From NCBI RefSeq assembly GCF_000497445.1, contig NZ_CM002285.1, positions 123,664-187,663 of the forward strand: a stretch of DNA of 64,000 nt. Direction: 5' to 3'. This document shows positions 61,074 to 64,000 of the stretch, piece after piece; the stretch's first letter is position 1; each line of letters starts with the position of its first letter. The position numbers and the translations under genes are program-made. The notes beneath the pieces were generated by a model. The model did no database searches and was not told the DNA's origin. It was given only the letters and a program-made list of their open reading frames with translations. The DNA comes from Streptomyces roseochromogenus subsp. oscitans DS 12.976. GTDB taxonomy: Bacteria; Actinomycetota; Actinomycetes; Streptomycetales; Streptomycetaceae.

Positions 61074-62276
61074 GTGAAACAACGTATCGGGTTCTCTCCG
61101 CAAGTCAGTGTCGAGGGCGGCGGGCGCCGGTGGCGACCCAGGCCGGGGCGGTGCTGCTGGTGGAGAGCGTCCGTAAGCCTGGTCTGGCTGGGGCGATTCG
61201 GCGGGGACTGTCTGCCCGACATCAGCCAGCTGCGGGCCGAGCCGGCCGTCTGCGGGCCGAGCCGGCCGTCTGCGGGCCGAGCCGGCCGTCTGCGGGCCGG
61301 TGGCATCCGATCCGACCGTCTCGCGCTTGGGAGACACCCTCGCCTCGGGTGGGATGCGGGCCCTGACTGCACTCCGGCGCCCGGAGCCGAAGTACCCAGG
61401 AGAGTATGGGGGTTGGCCGGGCAGGCCGCGCCCGATGCTGTCGGGCAAGTGATCGTGGACATCAACGGGGTGCTTGTCATCGCCCACTCCGGCAAGGAGG
61501 ATGCGGCCGCGACGTGGAAGAAGACGCGTTCGGGCACCATCCACTGATCGGGTTCGTCGACCACGGCAGGGCGGATCAGGCGAACCGGTGGTGGACCTGC
61601 TGCGGCCCGGCAACGCGGGCTCCAGCACCGCCAGCGACCACATCTAAGCCGCGAGCATGGCCCTCGCACAGCTGCCTCAACACTACCGGGCGGTTCCTTG
61701 AAATCCCGGCCGCCGCATGGACACCGGCCGTGGAGCCGGACAGCCAGATCCGCGACGGGGCCTGGGTCGCCGAGCTCGCCGGCGACGTGCTGGACGGCTG
61801 GCCGATTGGGATGCGGTTGATCGTGCGTAAGGAACGGCCGCACCCTGGTGCCCAGTTGCGCTTCACTGACGCCGACGGCATGCGCCTGACCTGCTTCGCC
61901 ACCAACACGGCCAACATACCCATCGCGCAACTGGAGCTGCGGCACCGCCAGTGCGCCCGTGCCGAAGACCGCATCCGCGCCGCCCGCGCCACCGGCCTGC
62001 GCAACCTGGCCCTCCACGACGCCGCACAGAACCAGATCTGGCTGGAGATGATCCAGATCGCACGCGACCTACTCGCCCTGGATGCCGATGCTCGCGATGA
62101 CGGGGAAAGCCAAGCTGTGGGAGCCCCGCCGTCTGCGGCTTCGCCTATTCCCCACTGCCGCCCAGTTGGTCACCACCGGCCGCCGCCGCTATCTCCGCCT
62201 CGCCGGACGCTGGACCTGGACAGGTGTGATCACCGATGCGATCCACAGGCTCCAGGCCCTGCCCAACCCCAGCTGA
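61074..62276 (+). mobile_element. IS1380-family transposase relic
   Basis: Read in several frames: VKQRIGFSPQVSVEGGGRR, VWGLAGQAAPDAVGQVIVDI and NGVLVIAHSGKEDAAATWKK, then PAAAWTPAVEPDSQIRDGAW, QLELRHRQCARAEDRIRAAR and HDAAQNQIWLEMIQIARDLL, then LRLRLFPTAAQLVTTGRRRY to TGA 62276. A 20-bp tandem expansion (61231-61300) and a deletion of the central region break the gene. Confidence 0.88.
61231..61300. repeat. 20-bp tandem repeat, 3.5 copies, inside the IS1380 relic
   Basis: Unit GCCGGCCGTCTGCGGGCCGA. Since 20 is not a multiple of three, each added copy changes the frame. Intact relatives have one copy (coding for LRAEPAVFGP-like residues). Confidence 0.85.
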
Positions 62277-62337
62277 CCAACAGCGTTACCTGTCCCGACG
62301 AGCAGCAGGCACTCCGCTCCGCGCCGGCAGCCGCTTC

Positions 62338-62495
62338 CCAGCCTGCTCGAACGCCACCGCCGGATCGACCGGGCCCTGTATGCCGTCATCGTCGAGGCAT
62401 ACGTCCACGGGGTGTCCACCCGCAGCGCGGACGACCTGGTCAGGGCCCTGGGAGCGGAAAGCGGGATCTACAGGAGTGATGTGCCCCGGTTTACG
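62338..62495 (+). mobile_element. IS256-family transposase fragment
   Basis: Reads LLERHRRIDRALYAVIVEAY and VHGVSTRSADDLVRALGAES, then GIYRSDVPR: the N-terminal part of IS256 transposases (ALYxxxxxAYxxGVSTRxVDDLVxAxG). Only about 50 residues remain, next to the IS1380 relic. Confidence 0.75.
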
Positions 62496-62718
62496 TGGAG
62501 TCGAGTTGCCGGATTCCAGGCGTTCGAAGGGGCTGTCCTCGACTCGTCGCCGGTCGGTGGAGAGGCGCGTCACGGACACGGCCTCCGCGAACGATCCCGA
62601 ACCCAGTGGGCTTCGGATCAATCGGGGTGAGCGTCGAACGATCACTGTCATAGCCACGTACATACATGCGTACGGCTTGATGTGCCGCCCGTCGCCCGCT
62701 CTGCCATAGGAGATCGTC

Positions 62719-63166
62719 ATGCTTGCTGCTCCTGTCGACTTGGACCAGCTCACGGGTGCGTGGCAGACCGACCCTGCTCACTCCGAGATCGGTTTCACGG
62801 TGCGGCGCCTCATGGTCCGGATGCGGGGTGGCTTCACCCAGTTTTCCGGGAGCATCACCGTGGGCGACGCGCCGGAGCGGTGCGCCCGGCAGGCGGTGAT
62901 CGACACCGCCTCGGTCGATACCCGTAACGCCGTGCGGGACAGGCGTGTCGGTGCGGCTGACTTCCTCGATTGCGACAACTACCCGACAGCGTGGTTCAAG
63001 TCCTCTTGTAGGCCCGGCTGTGGTGACGGGTGCCGTGGACGTGGCATCCGTCGGCCGGTGCATCGCCGAGAACGTGGAACTCCTCGCCGATCACGCGGGA
63101 GGCTTCGTCGCCCTCGACAGCACCTTGATCACCACCGATCCCATCGACTACCAAATCGGGCCTTAA
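62719..63166 (+). pseudogene. Broken YceI-family gene
   Basis: From ATG 62719 (AGGAG upstream): LTGAWQTDPAHSEIGFTVRR, FTQFSGSITVGDAPERCARQ, AVIDTASVDTRNAVRDRRVG and ADFLDCDNYPTAWFKSS, the first two thirds of a YceI lipocalin-like isoprenoid-binding domain. The frame then shifts and the remainder (VTGAVDVASVGRCIAENVEL and ALDSTLITTDPIDYQIGP) does not match the usual YceI end, so the 3' part may come from another gene. Confidence 0.75.
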
Positions 63167-63168
63167 GG

Positions 63169-63209
63169 TGCCGCATTTGATTACCGAGCGTGGGTAATCA
63201 AATGCGGCA
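63169..63209. terminator. 17-bp perfect stem-loop terminator
   Basis: TGCCGCATTTGATTACC at 63169-63185 pairs perfectly with GGTAATCAAATGCGGCA at 63193-63209, with a 7-nt loop. It begins three bases after the end of the YceI relic. Could act in both directions; the AT-rich centre is unusual for this genome. Confidence 0.75.
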
Positions 63210-63522
63210 GCGTAATTCCTTCCAAGTCTGTTCCCCGGCGGGCCAAGGTTGTTGACATGGCATCATCACCATAGGGGCTGCAAGTGCTGTAATAATTCCC
63301 TACCTCAGGGCCCAGTGGTGCACGTCCTCATTCCGCATCGCATTCACCTGCGAAGGCACCAATGGCATGCTCTGCGTATCCCGTACGAAAGAGTTGAGGA
63401 ATGCGCTTTCTCCGAGTCTTCACACTGAGGAGAGCCTTAGCGACAGCCGCGGCAGCTGCAGTCGCCACCGGGTACCGACAAGTACTCATCACGGAGCGAA
63501 ACACCATCAGGGAGGGCTGCTC
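63210..63522. other. Upstream region of the last gene; nothing else recognised
   Basis: Locally AT-richer than its surroundings (for example around 63280-63300). GGGAGG lies before ATG 63523. Confidence 0.4.
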
Positions 63523-64000
63523 ATGAAGCATGCACGGAGAAAACCCCGCAGCCGACTGCGGGCCCGGGTCGCCGGTACCACAGGGGCACTGGCCGTCGTC
63601 CTTACTGCCGGGATCGGATCAGCCGCCGCTGCCGGGAAGAACGCCGCGGCGCCCACGGCCAAGACAGCGCCCGAGGGCGCGGCAGCGTTCGAGGGCCAGC
63701 CAGCCCCCGGAGGCAAGGCGGCGCCCGAGGGCCAGCCAGCACCCCGAGGCAAGGCGGCGCCCGAGGCCAGGGCCGCGCACACGGCCAAGGCAGAGCCCAC
63801 GGCCAAGGCGGCGCCCGAGGGCAAGGCGAACGCCCCGGGTCAGCTGACGCTTCCCGCCCCGACCGGGCAGTACCGGGTCGGGACGGTCGACCTCCACCTG
63901 ATCGATCCGCACCGCACGGATCCGTGGCTGCCGGGCAGTCTCCCACGCGAGCTGATGGTCTCGCTGTGGTATCCGGCCACGCACACCGCCCACTACCCTG
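63523..64000 (+). CDS. Secreted alpha/beta-hydrolase-type protein, 5' part
   Basis: At least 159 residues from ATG 63523 (GGGAGG upstream); runs off the window. Signal peptide: VAGTTGALAVVLTAGIGSAA, then a long Ala/Pro/Lys/Glu low-complexity segment with repeats (KAAPEGQPAPRGKAAPEARA) and then the conserved start of a PAF-acetylhydrolase-like esterase (TGQYRVGTVDLHLIDPHRTD; ELMVSLWYPATHTA). The catalytic residues lie beyond the window. The repeat tract may be a flexible spacer for wall crossing. Confidence 0.85.
   Translation, partial: MKHARRKPRSRLRARVAGTTGALAVVLTAGIGSAAAAGKNAAAPTAKTAPEGAAAFEGQPAPGGKAAPEGQPAPRGKAAPEARAAHTAKAEPTAKAAPEGKANAPGQLTLPAPTGQYRVGTVDLHLIDPHRTDPWLPGSLPRELMVSLWYPATHTAHYP

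Noticed and set aside
61231..61300. CRISPR-like array
   Set aside because: The 20-bp units are directly adjacent with no spacers and sit in a transposase gene; it is a simple tandem repeat.
61921..61935. CGCGCAACTGGA string resembling the TTGCGCAA motif
   Set aside because: Lies inside the transposase coding sequence and lacks the second arm.
63507..63824. Minus-strand Ala/Gly/Pro-rich frame at the right end
   Set aside because: Reverse reading of the low-complexity spacer of the secreted hydrolase gene.

Overview
The window is high-GC actinobacterial DNA, almost certainly from a Streptomyces or a close relative. The evidence is GTG/TTG starts behind GGAGG-type ribosome sites, LytR-CpsA-Psr proteins with LytR_C tails, Tat components, SpoIIE-type phosphatases, a Pls/PosA-family synthetase, and many gene types typical of the genus. 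It reads like an accessory part of the chromosome, such as an arm: about 30 intact genes lie among more than 20 recognisable broken genes and fragments of at least seven insertion-sequence families. I saw no rRNA, tRNA or CRISPR array by eye.

Layout. (1) 1-9.2 kb, metal and stress: a soluble MgtE-domain/CBS protein, an ArsR repressor divergent from two CDF-type cation transporters, a CorA-type Mg2+ channel, and a second ArsR gene overlapping a decayed MgtA-type P-type ATPase. Relics of an anion ABC permease, a flavoprotein and an IS3 element lie between them. (2) 9.2-20 kb, cell envelope: two intact LCP cell-wall ligases and one broken copy, tatB, relics of tatA and tatC, a secreted/membrane protein, a third ArsR regulator and a STAS protein. 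An 18-bp inverted-repeat family (GTTGC-N8-GCAAC, core TTGCGCAA) precedes most genes here and recurs at 29.3 kb, which suggests one local regulon. (3) 20-27.3 kb: a two-component system, a broken BPL_N-type protein and a large Pls/PosA-type membrane synthetase. A perfect 11-bp tandem repeat in front of the synthetase and a related inverted repeat in front of the regulator suggest the two-component system controls the synthetase. (4) 28-36 kb, a graveyard: a broken STAS paralogue, a DUF1345-like membrane protein, a fused pectinesterase/polygalacturonase relic, a broken MFS gene, IS21 and IS5-type fragments, a broken PEP-utilising enzyme, then an intact trypsin-like protease with a peptidoglycan-binding domain beside a relic of its usual trypco2 partner.

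(5) 36-50.6 kb: a HAD hydrolase, a large sensor/SpoIIE phosphatase, a lone solute-binding lipoprotein, a tight three-gene operon (small protein, polyprenyl synthase, MpaB/Lcp-like oxygenase), an IS110 fragment inside a LuxR relic, a secreted M14 carboxypeptidase, an IS5 relic and an M50 site-2 protease with CBS domains. (6) 50.6-64 kb: VOC and SpoIIE relics, a methyltransferase-like gene, a NACHT NTPase, a 1,200-residue beta-propeller protein, IS1380 and IS256 relics, a broken YceI gene, a strong hairpin terminator and the start of a secreted alpha/beta-hydrolase-type gene that runs off the end.

The best candidates for unstudied biology are the GTTGC-N8-GCAAC regulon, the two-component/Pls unit with its 11-bp repeats, and the polyprenyl synthase-MpaB oxygenase operon. 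All functions are read from sequence and family knowledge; no database search was run. Some frameshifts could be sequencing errors, but the truncations and gene fusions are harder to explain that way.
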